Shown piece by piece: positions 1 through 8,612 of a stretch of 64,000 bases of DNA (position 1 is its first letter; each line of letters opens with the position of its first letter). Source of the DNA: Enterobacteriaceae bacterium RIT693 (GTDB taxonomy: Bacteria; Pseudomonadota; Gammaproteobacteria; Enterobacterales; Enterobacteriaceae); the NCBI GenBank assembly GCA_009668225.1, contig WJYK01000011.1, positions 1-64,000 on the forward strand. Reading direction: 5' to 3'. The notes under the pieces are model-generated. The model did not search any database. It was not told where the DNA came from and saw only the letters and a program-made list of their open reading frames with translations. The translations under genes and the position numbers were made by a program.

Positions 1-418
1 ACCGATTATCCAAAGTCTGAATCAGACCATTCATGCAGCACAGGAGCACGCCAATGCTATTCAGCTCAGGATGGAGACATTTGTAGCACAAATCACCGCT
101 GCACATAATGTTAATGATAATAATCAACTTTTTTTACTTGTACAGGAATTACCCCGTCACATCGCGAGTTTAAGAGAACTACACGGAAGTCTTGAAAATA
201 CTCGAGTGACTCTCAGTAATGCTCGACATGTAATCAGAACATGGCGCGATCGGCACCCTGACACTACGGTGACTCAAAACGAAATTACACATTATTTAGA
301 TGAAATAAACAATCGTATTTTTAATCAACTTCATCTATTGATCACGCAAACCGATAATCGGCTGCAGCACCTAATGCAATTACAAACCTCGCTAAGTTTA
401 AATATGAATGAAGAATAA
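1..418 (+). CDS. hypothetical protein, 3' part only
   Basis: The reading frame is open from the first base of the window to a TAA at 416-418, so this is the C-terminal part (about 138 residues) of a protein that begins outside. An internal ATG at 71 has no convincing ribosome binding site, so it is probably not the start. The visible part is polar, rich in Gln, Asn and His, and predicted mostly helical with leucine-spaced segments that could form a coiled coil. No family is recognised. The DNA is AT-rich compared with the operons further right, in keeping with an accessory region. Confidence 0.5.
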   Translation, partial: PIIQSLNQTIHAAQEHANAIQLRMETFVAQITAAHNVNDNNQLFLLVQELPRHIASLRELHGSLENTRVTLSNARHVIRTWRDRHPDTTVTQNEITHYLDEINNRIFNQLHLLITQTDNRLQHLMQLQTSLSLNMNEE

Positions 419-991
419 ACAATCCTGGCAAATACGATCGCTACCATAATAGTTTGAAGACATTCTCCCAGCAACAGATATCCCATTAAACATTAAGCTA
501 ACAAATGATATATGCCGCAATTAATATGGCTTACTCAAAAAATCTAATAGGGGTTACAACACGTTTTCCACGGCGGAAGTGTTACGTCGAGGCTTAATTC
601 TTCGCGTAACGATTTCACGTAGCGTTTCAGCATTGGCAGCCTCGACGCTGTCGGTCTGTCACACGTGAGCGACAGAAGGCTGTTTAACTCACACGGGTTG
701 GGTGCGAGAAGGCAAAAGCTGACACAGCATCATCGGTTCACCGGGGGTGAAACTCATGCTGGAAAAGAGGCTGACCTGTCTTCAAAGCGATAAAAACAGT
801 TGCACGGTGGTGCGTGCTACCGGGTACCACGCAGCAAAGCATAAGTGCCAAACGAATCGGTTAACATGAATTCAGAACTCGCGTGACAACCTCAAATAGC
901 CATTAAAACGTACTGCACATTCATTGTTATTGAATAAACCGGAAGCGATGGAAGTATCTCAACGCTGATGAAAGTGTGGCAAATTAACGAG
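419..991. other. gap without a convincing gene
   Basis: No gene can be supported here. A short frame on the minus strand at 544-633 (29 codons, ending in a WKTCCNPY tail) has protein-like composition. It may be the end of a decayed gene, but no family is recognised and no ribosome binding site is evident. Confidence 0.4.
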
Positions 992-1330
992 TCATAATCC
1001 CCATTTAATCTCTTCTTGCCATCCTCTTTGCCCCATACATTCATGGAACTCACGTCTCCGGCTGTCATCATTTACATCCATGACATAACTTTCTATTTCC
1101 ACTCGATCGGCTCGATAGTGACAATGTTTTTTTCTACTGCAATGTGTATAACTTGGTAAATATTTCGTTCGCTGAGCGATCTCATTTTTAATAGGGAATT
1201 TGTTTTTTGCTTGATTATGACAAAAATTTTTCGCCGTCGAAAAGATCTCTTCAGAAGACAGGTTTACCCATTGAGTCTCACATCCAGAGAGAAGAAAGAT
1301 TAATATTAGCAGAGAAAATCGCAATACCAT
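992..1330 (-). CDS. small lipoprotein, unknown function
   Basis: About 112 residues. The N-terminus is hydrophobic and ends in a lipobox, LLSGC, so the product is expected to be a Lol-sorted lipoprotein. After the Cys, the next residues are Glu-Thr, not Asp, which favours the outer membrane. I chose the ATG at 1330 over the one 30 bases upstream (1360) because AAGGG lies 5-6 bases before it, whereas the longer start has no ribosome binding site. The mature part carries several Cys and His residues (CSRKKHCHY) and a C-terminal ECMGQRGW segment, the latter common in small enterobacterial lipoproteins. No function can be assigned. Confidence 0.7.
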   Translation of the reverse strand: MVLRFSLLILIFLLSGCETQWVNLSSEEIFSTAKNFCHNQAKNKFPIKNEIAQRTKYLPSYTHCSRKKHCHYRADRVEIESYVMDVNDDSRRREFHECMGQRGWQEEIKWGL

Positions 1331-1851
1331 AAAAACCCTTATCGCGAATAAAACCAACATTAATTGAAAATTTAAGATGCAGTCAACGCAGATATAATCA
1401 ACACATCAACATAATATCCGATAGCGTACAAAAAACTAAAGTGAAAAGCTTTTAATATATTGTTTCTTAAAATTCATCATACAATGTGAACCCATCCATC
1501 ACTTGATATCCTGCATCTAAAAAAGAGACACTCCACTCTATTCGGCACAGTTTACTCATTTTGACACAAGATGCTATTAATGAAAAATTACCCCCCCCTT
1601 GATTTACTATAACATTTTCAGACTCTGACCGGTTCATATTGCACAAATTTGCACGACTAATAACGGCCCTCTCTATATTTAAATAACCAACCCTACCAGA
1701 GAACCTTCTGGGGCTTATGCGTTTTTTCTCTATAATAATGTGTCCAGTTCTTAATATCTAAGCCTTCCATTCTTATTGTTCATAACTAAAGCATGCAGAT
1801 ATTGTTTCAAAACGTTCAAATATGTAATTAAGTAAATTAAAAGGACTTAAA
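1331..1851. other. AT-rich intergenic region
   Basis: About 520 bases of AT-rich DNA upstream of two divergent small genes. It must carry their promoters, but no operator or family-specific site can be named. No ORF with a credible start was found. Confidence 0.4.
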
Positions 1852-2595
1852 TTGAAAAGGCCAATCATTCTGAAACTAACGAAATTAGCATTAATTTCAT
1901 CATTACTGACTTACACCTTACCCAGTATCGCTGCTATTACCCCTGGAGGAATGGCTAATGTCAGCTGGAGCATCAAAAATGCCCCCGTTGATGGAGTAGA
2001 TTCCATCACCTTTCCTATTCGAATTAATAACTCACCTGCTGAGCCCGGTTATTATTATGCACAGCAATTTAATATGATTAATGGGAATCTAGGGTATATA
2101 GGTATCAAACCTCAATATAGCGGCGCAACATTGGCCTTCTCAGTATTTGGCTCTGGCACATCGGCAGTAAATACATCCCTATGCAAATCAGGAGCTGACG
2201 GTGGTGCCGGTACATCCTGTTCAGTATGGTTAACCAAGTTTGTACCAGGTAAACTTTATTATTTGAATGTTTATCGGGACAGCAATGACACTTCTGTTTG
2301 GCATGGGTCCTTAACCAATGCAAGTGATGATGAAAAAGTTGTCCTGGGTGCATGGCGGCAACCGGCTTCCGCAAAAGGAATTGCAGGATCTCATGTTGGA
2401 TTTGTTGAATATTATAAAAGCCTGGCTGGTTGTGCCGACCTGCAGAAAGCTGGCGTGGATTTCCATCAACCAAGAGTTGATGGATTCTCGACCACCATTA
2501 CAGGCCCGAATGAATATGGGCGATGTAAAGGTAACATGAATTTCTCAGGTAAAAACACAGATAAATGGATGGCAACTGTGGCTGTTGGTTATTAA
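1852..2595 (+). CDS. secreted protein, DUF3472-like
   Basis: 247 residues with a signal peptide (basic MKRP start, hydrophobic stretch, probable cleavage after SIAA near residue 28). The start is a TTG: AAGGA lies six bases before it and there is no in-frame ATG nearby. The pattern GYIGIKPQ, a Cys-containing VWLTKF..GKLYYLNVY strand and LGAWRQPA..GSHVGFVEYY resembles the DUF3472 fold found in secreted proteins. Four Cys residues could form two disulfides in the periplasm or outside the cell. The next gene downstream also encodes a secreted Cys-containing protein. Family assignment is moderate and the role is unknown. Confidence 0.65.
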   Translation: MKRPIILKLTKLALISSLLTYTLPSIAAITPGGMANVSWSIKNAPVDGVDSITFPIRINNSPAEPGYYYAQQFNMINGNLGYIGIKPQYSGATLAFSVFGSGTSAVNTSLCKSGADGGAGTSCSVWLTKFVPGKLYYLNVYRDSNDTSVWHGSLTNASDDEKVVLGAWRQPASAKGIAGSHVGFVEYYKSLAGCADLQKAGVDFHQPRVDGFSTTITGPNEYGRCKGNMNFSGKNTDKWMATVAVGY

Positions 2596-2700
2596 AGTAA
2601 TTAGCTGACCAGACACTTAATAGACCTAATGTGGGGAAAATAATCATATTAGGTCACTGATTAACAAATCTACAAACAATCATTTTTAAGGCTTCATAAA

Positions 2701-2997
2701 ATGTCAAGAATGATAAAATTAGTCGTTATTCTGACAAGCATGATTTATACATCGCTTGGATATGCACAAAAATGTCAGAGAGTGGCGATTATTGATACTG
2801 AAAATTCCAGCTCAACATTTTTAAGTGGTGATAATCTAAGGAATAAAGCACAAGGAAAGGCCATTTTTTACGCTTTCAAGGATGGCTGGAAAATATCCGA
2901 TAAAATTCCTCCTGTGGCAACATCCACTGGCAAGGTAATGGTCATGATGGAAAAAGAAGCTTCTGGTGATTGCAGCATTATTGATCCTTTTATGTAA
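2701..2997 (+). CDS. small secreted protein, unknown
   Basis: 98 residues with a clear signal peptide; probable cleavage follows GYA near residue 22, leaving a mature protein beginning QKCQ. The mature part has two Cys (near the N-terminus and in the SGDCS segment near the C-terminus) that may pair. AAGG precedes the ATG. It follows the DUF3472-like secreted protein by 105 bases in the same orientation and shares its low GC, so the two may have arrived together. No homologous family is recognised. Confidence 0.6.
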   Translation: MSRMIKLVVILTSMIYTSLGYAQKCQRVAIIDTENSSSTFLSGDNLRNKAQGKAIFYAFKDGWKISDKIPPVATSTGKVMVMMEKEASGDCSIIDPFM

Positions 2998-3394
2998 TAA
3001 CGGATCTGTCGCATTAACTGCCCCCCTGAGGATACAGGGGCAAGGTTAGGAATCTGTGGTGACACTCGTTTTTGCAATTACTATACTGGGTATATTGTTG
3101 GCGGCACTTCTGAAAGACGATAATGGGCGTTTTTTCTGCGTTGCTTTTGCGTTGCAGAAAAACTCATCAGGGTTTTTCCCATGGTTTTACGGCGACGCCA
3201 GTCAGGAAAATGATGACCTTTAGCTTTTTATTTATGTTGCATCATCCGTTTTGAAAGCAGAAGTGCGGTATCTCTGGACAATGAGACTCATATTAAAAAC
3301 AAGAAAAAATAATACTTTCACCATCTATCTGGCTTAAGAACGATGGCGGTGCCTGTATCTCATATTTGAATATTCAATTTCAGATGGACGCAAA
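2998..3394. other. gap without a gene
   Basis: About 400 bases with no supportable ORF. A GC-rich hairpin (CCCCTG with CAGGGG, around 3024-3043) lies just behind the preceding gene and may reduce read-through, although no T-run follows. Confidence 0.35.
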
Positions 3395-3478
3395 CTATTG
3401 AAGCCAAAAATTCAGCGTGATCAGACCGCAGGTGAGCAACACGGTGAGGATTAATTCGAAACTGTAGCGTCGCAACAT
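3395..3478 (-). CDS. ydgU: YdgU small membrane protein
   Basis: A 27-residue frame beginning MLRRYSFELILTVLL and ending NFWLQ, with GGAG eight bases before its ATG. It is one transmembrane helix with a basic, positive-inside N-terminus. E. coli YdgU is also 27 residues, has the same R-Y-x-F-E start and L-I-T-x-x-F end, and also lies just downstream of asr, so both sequence and position agree. It lies about 80 bases after the asr stop, behind the asr terminator, so its expression would need read-through or its own promoter. Its function is unknown; it should reside in the inner membrane. Confidence 0.82.
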   Translation of the reverse strand: MLRRYSFELILTVLLTCGLITLNFWLQ

Positions 3479-3490
3479 TTTCCGCACTCC

Positions 3491-3520
3491 AGAAAGAAAC
3501 ACCCGGCAAGCCGGGTGTTT
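3491..3520 (-). terminator. intrinsic terminator after asr
   Basis: A near-perfect GC-rich stem (CACCCGGC with GCCGGGTG, extended by AAA/TTT) is followed on the minus strand by TTTCTTTCT. It lies 40 bases behind the asr stop codon and before ydgU. Confidence 0.8.
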
Positions 3521-3559
3521 GTGTTAACGCTTCAAGCTAACGGGGCGGCCCCGTTTAAC

Positions 3560-3988
3560 TTATGCTGCTGGCTGAACGGCTGGTTTTGCTGCAGCTTTGT
3601 GATGTTTTTTCACGTGTTTCTTAGCAGCCTGCGCTTTCTGAGCAACAGGTTTTACTGCTTTTTTGTGATGCTTTTTAGCGGCCTGAGCCTTCTGTGCTGC
3701 TGCTGGTTTTACTGCCTTTTTGTGGTGCTTTTTAGCAGCCTGAGCTTTTTGCTCGGTTGCTGGCTTAGCGGCTTTTTTGTGGTGCTTTTTAGCGGCCTGC
3801 GCTTTCTGAGCGACAGCTTTTTTATGTTTCTTATGATGCGTTACTTTTGCAGCTGGAGCTTTAGCAGCAGGTGCAGCGGCGGTGGTTGCCGGAGCAGCAG
3901 CTGGTGCAGTCGCGGTAGTGTCAGCAGCGAAAGCGGCGGAAGACAGACCCATAGCAGCGGCAACAACCAGAGCTAATACTTTTTTCAT
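3560..3988 (-). CDS. asr: acid shock protein Asr
   Basis: 142 residues: a signal peptide ending AFA-AD (about residue 21), an Ala/Pro/Thr-rich pro-region, then a very basic part built from repeats of the type [13 protein letters not shown]. This is the composition of Asr, a periplasmic, intrinsically disordered basic protein strongly induced by acid and helping survival at low pH. The E. coli protein is about 102 residues, so this copy carries extra repeat units. A GAGGA-type ribosome site precedes the ATG. An RstA-type box lies upstream and ydgU downstream, as in E. coli. Confidence 0.93.
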   Translation of the reverse strand: MKKVLALVVAAAMGLSSAAFAADTTATAPAAAPATTAAAPAAKAPAAKVTHHKKHKKAVAQKAQAAKKHHKKAAKPATEQKAQAAKKHHKKAVKPAAAQKAQAAKKHHKKAVKPVAQKAQAAKKHVKKHHKAAAKPAVQPAA

Positions 3989-4044
3989 TTCGACATCCTC
4001 GAATTTGTTTTCGTGTTTACCCCACTGCGGGGCCGTTGAAATGA

Positions 4045-4106
4045 ACTATAGGCGTATGGAATAAACTCTTCAGTGAGTGATTGGTATCCGCTTGTAATGA
4101 AATGTA
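4045..4106 (-). promoter_or_regulatory. asr promoter with RstA box
   Basis: On the minus strand, TACATTTCATTACA (4106-4093) matches the RstA consensus TACATNTNGTTACA at all but one fixed position. A -10-like TATAGT lies at 4050-4045, about 60 bases before the asr start codon. In E. coli, RstA activates asr at low pH, so this site predicts the same control here. Confidence 0.7.
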
Positions 4107-4134
4107 CAACATCGAAGGAAGCGCTTCGGCATGA

Positions 4135-4353
4135 CGGCACATCACCTGTTTTCGGCAACACATCGCCGCCCGGGGCGGCAAAGCGGCAGTCGTAGAAGGC
4201 GATGCCGCTTTCACCCGGCACGTGGTGATTGAATTTGCCGATATGGAACCGGCGCTGGCCTGCTACCACTCCCCGGAGTATCAGCGAGCCCGTCGGGAAA
4301 GGGCTGATGTCGCAGAAGCGATGATCGCCATTGTTGAAAGCCTGCCTGGCTAA
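4135..4353 (+). pseudogene. DUF1330 protein remnant
   Basis: An open frame of 72 codons ends at TAA 4351-4353 and starts right after an in-frame TGA, with no usable start codon. The translation contains GGKAAVVEGD, RHVVIEFADMEPALACYHSPEYQ and a C-terminal IVESLPG (given here in pieces), which is the typical C-terminal two-thirds of a DUF1330 dimeric alpha-beta barrel protein (about 95 residues when intact). The N-terminal third is missing and the remnant overlaps the asr promoter side. It is therefore read as a truncated, dead gene. Confidence 0.7.
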
Positions 4354-4383
4354 GTCTTGCGAACCCAGCCTGAGGCTAAGGTT

Positions 4384-6063
4384 TTAGCCATTACTCCCCG
4401 AAACCTCCCGGTAAACCATCAGATTATTGCGCTTTTCCCCGGGGCGATTATCTTCCCAGAAAAATGCCATTCCCTCAGGCGCAGGCTGCAGCTTATCGCC
4501 GAGCACAATCAGCCAGCGGCAGTTTTCAGGCTTGCTGAAGGTTTTTTGTGGCCGATGCAGAATGCCGGCAAAGTAGTAGAGCATCGGCGCCTCAGATTCA
4601 CCGAGGCGGTAAGACGCCATGCAGTCATTCGCCTGATACAGCCCGACAAGGTGGCTTTTGAGATCGGTAAAGACCCCTTCGTAGCCTTTGCTGTAGTCAA
4701 ACCAGCCGACCATCAAAGTAAACGCCACGCTCCAGATAGTGGTCACGCCCAATCCCCAGCTTAGCGCAGCGCGAAATGCCGGGTTGAGCGAACCAGATAA
4801 ACGGGCGCGGCAGAGCCACAGCGCTGTGATAGCCAGGGCAAACAGAAACAGCGGCCAGGAAAAGTGAATCTCGTAGCCCGCTGGCAGCCAGCGCTCCAGG
4901 GGAGCCAGCCATCCTCTCTTATCGCCGCTAAGCTTGAGCAGGTAAATGCCCCACAGCACCACAAGCAGGGCAGACCAGAGCACAGCAGAAAAATATGAGA
5001 AATAACGCAGCGTCTTTTCTTTTATTGTGGGTAGCAGCTGAGAACCTAATATGGCCATAGGAGCAACAAAAGGCATCAGATATAAAGCTCGGCTGGTTGC
5101 CGACATCTGCAGAATAATAATCCCCAGCAGCGGGAACAGGGTTATCGCAAACTCATCCTGATTTTTCAGGCATTTAACAGGATGGCGAAGAAAATATAAT
5201 GTTGCCAGTATGCCGGATGGCAGCGCAAAAAGCATAATCGCCTCGGGCACTCGCGTCGGAATAGCTTTCGCCCCCAGTTTAGCAACAGAAAATCCCAGAA
5301 AGCGCCCAACGTTATTTTCCCAGAACCACGCGATAAACAGGTCAGGGTGTTTGATATAAAGCAGCACGGGCCAGGGAAGAATAAAGACAAGCGCAATGCT
5401 GCCCGCAAGAATAACCGGATACCAAAAGGCTTTCGTCCGGCATTGCGCGAAAAATAGAGCACTCAAAAATAGCGTGATCCACAGCACGCCGGGAATAAAC
5501 ACGCCTTTCGATAACAGAGTGACTACCGTTCCCACGCAAAGCCATAGGGCCGAAGCGGCCAGTTTCTCCTGGCGGATAAGCCCCACAATGCCATAGAGCG
5601 CCACGGTTGCACCGGCTGTGAGGGCGGTATCGCTGAACATATCATGGCTGTGACGCAGAATGCCCGGTGCGCTAATATAAACAGCGAAAGCCAGCCAAAT
5701 ACGGTAGTCTGTCAGGCTTTCACTGCGAAATACCCTTCTCGCCAGCAGAATAAAAAAGGAAAAATTAATAACAGAAAACAATAACGTTGCCGTTCTCGCG
5801 GCATCATGCATCGGCAGCACGCCCGAGAATAAATGCACCATCAGCGTGGCCGCCCAGTAATAAAGCGGTGGTTTTTCCATGAAAGGCTCACCGGCATTCA
5901 CAGGAACCAGCCAGTTTCCTGTTTCATGCATGGCCTGGATCACGCCAAAGGTATAGTTTTCATCCTGCTTCCACGGCGTATGACCATATATTCCTGGCAG
6001 CAGGTAAATAATAAGAAAACCCATAAACAAAAGGAGTATTTTTCCATCCTTGCGCTGCAACAT
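4384..6063 (-). CDS. ArnT-like GT39-family membrane glycosyltransferase
   Basis: 559 residues. The N-terminal two-thirds is strongly hydrophobic with about 11-13 predicted helices. The first periplasmic loop carries the acidic DEN motif (KQDENYTFG) and EKPPLYYW, both typical of the PMT/ArnT (PF13231-type) glycosyltransferases that move a sugar from an undecaprenyl-phosphate donor. A soluble C-terminal domain follows, as in ArnT. AGGAG lies ten bases before the ATG. It is not in an arn operon and has no neighbouring lipid A or O-antigen genes, so its acceptor (lipid A, glycan or protein) is unknown. Confidence 0.75.
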   Translation of the reverse strand: MLQRKDGKILLLFMGFLIIYLLPGIYGHTPWKQDENYTFGVIQAMHETGNWLVPVNAGEPFMEKPPLYYWAATLMVHLFSGVLPMHDAARTATLLFSVINFSFFILLARRVFRSESLTDYRIWLAFAVYISAPGILRHSHDMFSDTALTAGATVALYGIVGLIRQEKLAASALWLCVGTVVTLLSKGVFIPGVLWITLFLSALFFAQCRTKAFWYPVILAGSIALVFILPWPVLLYIKHPDLFIAWFWENNVGRFLGFSVAKLGAKAIPTRVPEAIMLFALPSGILATLYFLRHPVKCLKNQDEFAITLFPLLGIIILQMSATSRALYLMPFVAPMAILGSQLLPTIKEKTLRYFSYFSAVLWSALLVVLWGIYLLKLSGDKRGWLAPLERWLPAGYEIHFSWPLFLFALAITALWLCRARLSGSLNPAFRAALSWGLGVTTIWSVAFTLMVGWFDYSKGYEGVFTDLKSHLVGLYQANDCMASYRLGESEAPMLYYFAGILHRPQKTFSKPENCRWLIVLGDKLQPAPEGMAFFWEDNRPGEKRNNLMVYREVSGSNG

Positions 6064-6467
6064 AAAAACATCACTCCTTTATATAATTTGGCTTATTGTT
6101 TCTGGTAGTAACTAACCTAATCGGGAAAAATATTCGCGATTGTGGACTCTCCGCAGCAAGACATTACAAACTGCCAACACAACGAAAAATAAACGGCGTT
6201 AGCCTTTCCGGGGATGCTGTGCTTTTTTGATGTTTGTTTATGAAATAAACAGGTTGGCAGTAGAAAACCGACAAGGCCAGCGGTTGGGCACAGAATGCCA
6301 ACCTCCCGCTCAGCATTTTCATACGCAGGTCCTCCCCGACCCGGAGCCAACTTTGACCAAAATCAAAGTTGCATCTGGTTTACAGGTTAAACGGTGGATA
6401 TAGGTGACACTCCTGGATATAAAAGCGAACGATAATAACTATCATTAACGTTCGCAAGGATGAATTT
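6064..6467. other. divergent leader region with hairpins
   Basis: About 400 bases between the divergent glycosyltransferase and heme receptor genes. Two perfect inverted repeats stand out: GGTTGGCA (6252-6259) with TGCCAACC (6296-6303), and CAACTTTGA (6348-6356) with TCAAAGTTG (6363-6371). A minus-strand ORF at 6117-6350 spans the first one but has no coding support. The hairpins could be operators or transcribed leader structure; no known riboswitch consensus was recognised. Confidence 0.45.
6431..6449 (+). promoter_or_regulatory. Fur box of the heme operon
   Basis: GATAATAACTATCATTAAC matches the 19-bp Fur consensus at 15 positions. It ends 18 bases before the receptor start codon, so bound Fur-Fe(II) would cover the transcription start and repress the operon in iron-replete cells. 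Confidence 0.8.
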
Positions 6468-8612
6468 ATGCCAGGGAAACGTAAAACCTACGTGACCTTT
6501 TCAGCGGTACCTCTGTTTGTCGCGGGAGCTTTTTCCGTGCCTGGATCAGCTTTTGCCCAGCAAAATACCGCACCTGAAGAGACCATTATCGTCAGCGCCA
6601 GCCGCACGGAAACCAACCTCTGGAACAGCCCGGTTACCGTTCAGGTCGTTGACAGAAAAACCCTTGAAAACTCAACAAGCGTCTCGATTGCCGACGATCT
6701 GCGTGACATTCCTGGCGTAGAAGTCACGGATAATTCACTGGCGGGGCGAAAACAGATACGCATTCGCGGTGAAGCCTCGTCACGCGTGCTGATTTTGATT
6801 GATGGCCAGCAGGTCACGTACCAGCGAGCCGGGCAGGATTACGGCGCTGGCCTGCTGGTTGATGAGTCAGCCCTGGAGCGCATCGAAGTCATTAAAGGCC
6901 CCTATTCCGTACTCTATGGCTCACAGGCCATCGGTGGGGTGGTGAACTTCATCACTAAAAAAGGCGGGGAGAAACCACTGGGCGGGCGGGTAAAAGCCAC
7001 CTGGAACTCGGCCACTGCTGGCTGGCAGGAATCCGCCGCCGCCTGGGGCAGCATTGGCCAGTTCGACTATCGCATTAACGGTAGCTATTCGGATCAGGGC
7101 AACAGAAAAACCCCGGACGGGCGGCTGGATAATACCCACTTCCGCAATAATGGTCAGGGCCTGTGGCTGGGCTACAACGTCGATCGCCAGAAAATCGGCC
7201 TTTCTCTCGACCGCTACCGCCTGTCCACGCAAACCTGGTACAGCGATCCGGCCCACCAGTTCGATGCTTTTAGCGTCAGGATCCCGGAAATGACGCGGGA
7301 AAAAATCGGGCTGTTTTACGACTATGACGTCGACGGAAACTACCTGAAAAAAATCTACCTCGATGCTTACAACCAGACTGTCGAACGCCGGTTTGAAAAT
7401 GAAGTCGCGACTACGCAGCCGATTCCCTCCCCCATCATTCAGGCGCTAAGCGTAAAAAATCAAACGCATACCAACGATAAGCAGTACACCCAGGGCGTGA
7501 CGCTGCAAACTAACTTCTCTCTGCCGGCAGGGAACGATCTTGTGCTTGGGGCGCAGTATCAGCACGATAAAGTGAACCAGTCCTCCAGCGGCTACACGCG
7601 CCAGACGGCGAAAACCGGATTCTTTGATATCGAAACCCACACCCGGTCGCATGATAAATCGGAGCAAAGCAACACTTCGCTGTTTGCTCAGAACGCGTGG
7701 CATCTGGCCGATAACTGGACCTGGATCGTAGGGGCCCGGCAATACTGGCTGGCCTCAAAGCTCATCAACAGCAGTTCACAAACGATTGAAAGCGGCGTGG
7801 CAACCAGCCGCGCCACAGACGGGAAGTCGACCAGCGATAGCCAGTTTGTCGGCGCCACCAGCCTGAACTACTCCGGGTTTAAAGATATCGAGATGCGCGC
7901 TGCCTTTGCTCAGGGCTATGTCTTCCCGACGCTGGTGCAGCAATTTATGCAAACCTCCGCCGGTGGTGGCCTGACTTATGGCAACCAGAACCTAAGCCCT
8001 GAACATTCCAATAACTACGAAATCGGCGCCCGCTACAAGGGCAATCTGTGGTTTGTGGACGGTACGGTTTACTACTCCGAAGCAAAAGATTACATCGCTT
8101 CACTGGCCTGCGAAGGACAAACCGTCTGCCAGGGAAACAGCAGCAGCTCGCGTGCCAACTACCGCTATTACGACAATATCAACCAGGCAAAAACCTACGG
8201 TATAGAACTGAGCGCCGAGTATAACGGCTGGGCAATCTCCCCTTACCTGAGCGGCAATATCCTGCGCCGTCAGTACCAGAGCAGCACGTTGAAAACCTGG
8301 GACACCGGTGAGCCCGCCGTTAACGGCCGCGTTGGGATCAGGCATACGCTGGTGCTCAACGCCATGAACTTAACCTCTGACGCCTTTATCCGCGCCGCTT
8401 CTCGCGCCAAAGAAAACACCGGCGACGGCGAAAGACGCTACCCCGGCTGGGCCACCCTGAACCTGGCAGTGAACGCAGAATTTGGTGATAACGACCAGTA
8501 CCAGGTCAACTTTGCGCTGAACAACCTGACCAACAAGCGCTATCAGACCGCCCACGAGTCTATTCCGGAAGCGGGCTTCAATACGGCCCTCGGCTTTGGG
8601 TGGAAATTCTGA
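6468..8612 (+). CDS. TonB-dependent heme-type outer membrane receptor
   Basis: 714 residues. A signal peptide (cleavage near AFAQ) is followed by a TonB box-like ETIIVSASRTE, a plug domain (about 40-160, with RIRGEASSRVLILIDGQQV and VIKGPYSVLYGSQAIGGVVNF in pieces), and a 22-strand barrel ending in the aromatic GFGWKF. The FRAP/NPNL signature of heme receptors is only loosely kept (YVFPTL, then GNQNLSPE). A heme ligand is inferred mainly from the co-transcribed chuT-chuW-chuX-chuY genes. AAGGA lies seven bases before the ATG and the Fur box just upstream. Its stop codon overlaps the chuT start by one base. It may not be a direct ChuA orthologue. Confidence 0.85.
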   Translation: MPGKRKTYVTFSAVPLFVAGAFSVPGSAFAQQNTAPEETIIVSASRTETNLWNSPVTVQVVDRKTLENSTSVSIADDLRDIPGVEVTDNSLAGRKQIRIRGEASSRVLILIDGQQVTYQRAGQDYGAGLLVDESALERIEVIKGPYSVLYGSQAIGGVVNFITKKGGEKPLGGRVKATWNSATAGWQESAAAWGSIGQFDYRINGSYSDQGNRKTPDGRLDNTHFRNNGQGLWLGYNVDRQKIGLSLDRYRLSTQTWYSDPAHQFDAFSVRIPEMTREKIGLFYDYDVDGNYLKKIYLDAYNQTVERRFENEVATTQPIPSPIIQALSVKNQTHTNDKQYTQGVTLQTNFSLPAGNDLVLGAQYQHDKVNQSSSGYTRQTAKTGFFDIETHTRSHDKSEQSNTSLFAQNAWHLADNWTWIVGARQYWLASKLINSSSQTIESGVATSRATDGKSTSDSQFVGATSLNYSGFKDIEMRAAFAQGYVFPTLVQQFMQTSAGGGLTYGNQNLSPEHSNNYEIGARYKGNLWFVDGTVYYSEAKDYIASLACEGQTVCQGNSSSSRANYRYYDNINQAKTYGIELSAEYNGWAISPYLSGNILRRQYQSSTLKTWDTGEPAVNGRVGIRHTLVLNAMNLTSDAFIRAASRAKENTGDGERRYPGWATLNLAVNAEFGDNDQYQVNFALNNLTNKRYQTAHESIPEAGFNTALGFGWKF

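Noticed and set aside
6117-6350. 77-codon minus-strand ORF in the heme leader
   Set aside because: Spans hairpins, has no ribosome site and no family; position suggests regulatory DNA.
6200-6420. Possible cobalamin or molybdenum cofactor riboswitch before the receptor
   Set aside because: Hairpins are present, but the conserved sequence blocks of those riboswitches could not be found on either strand.
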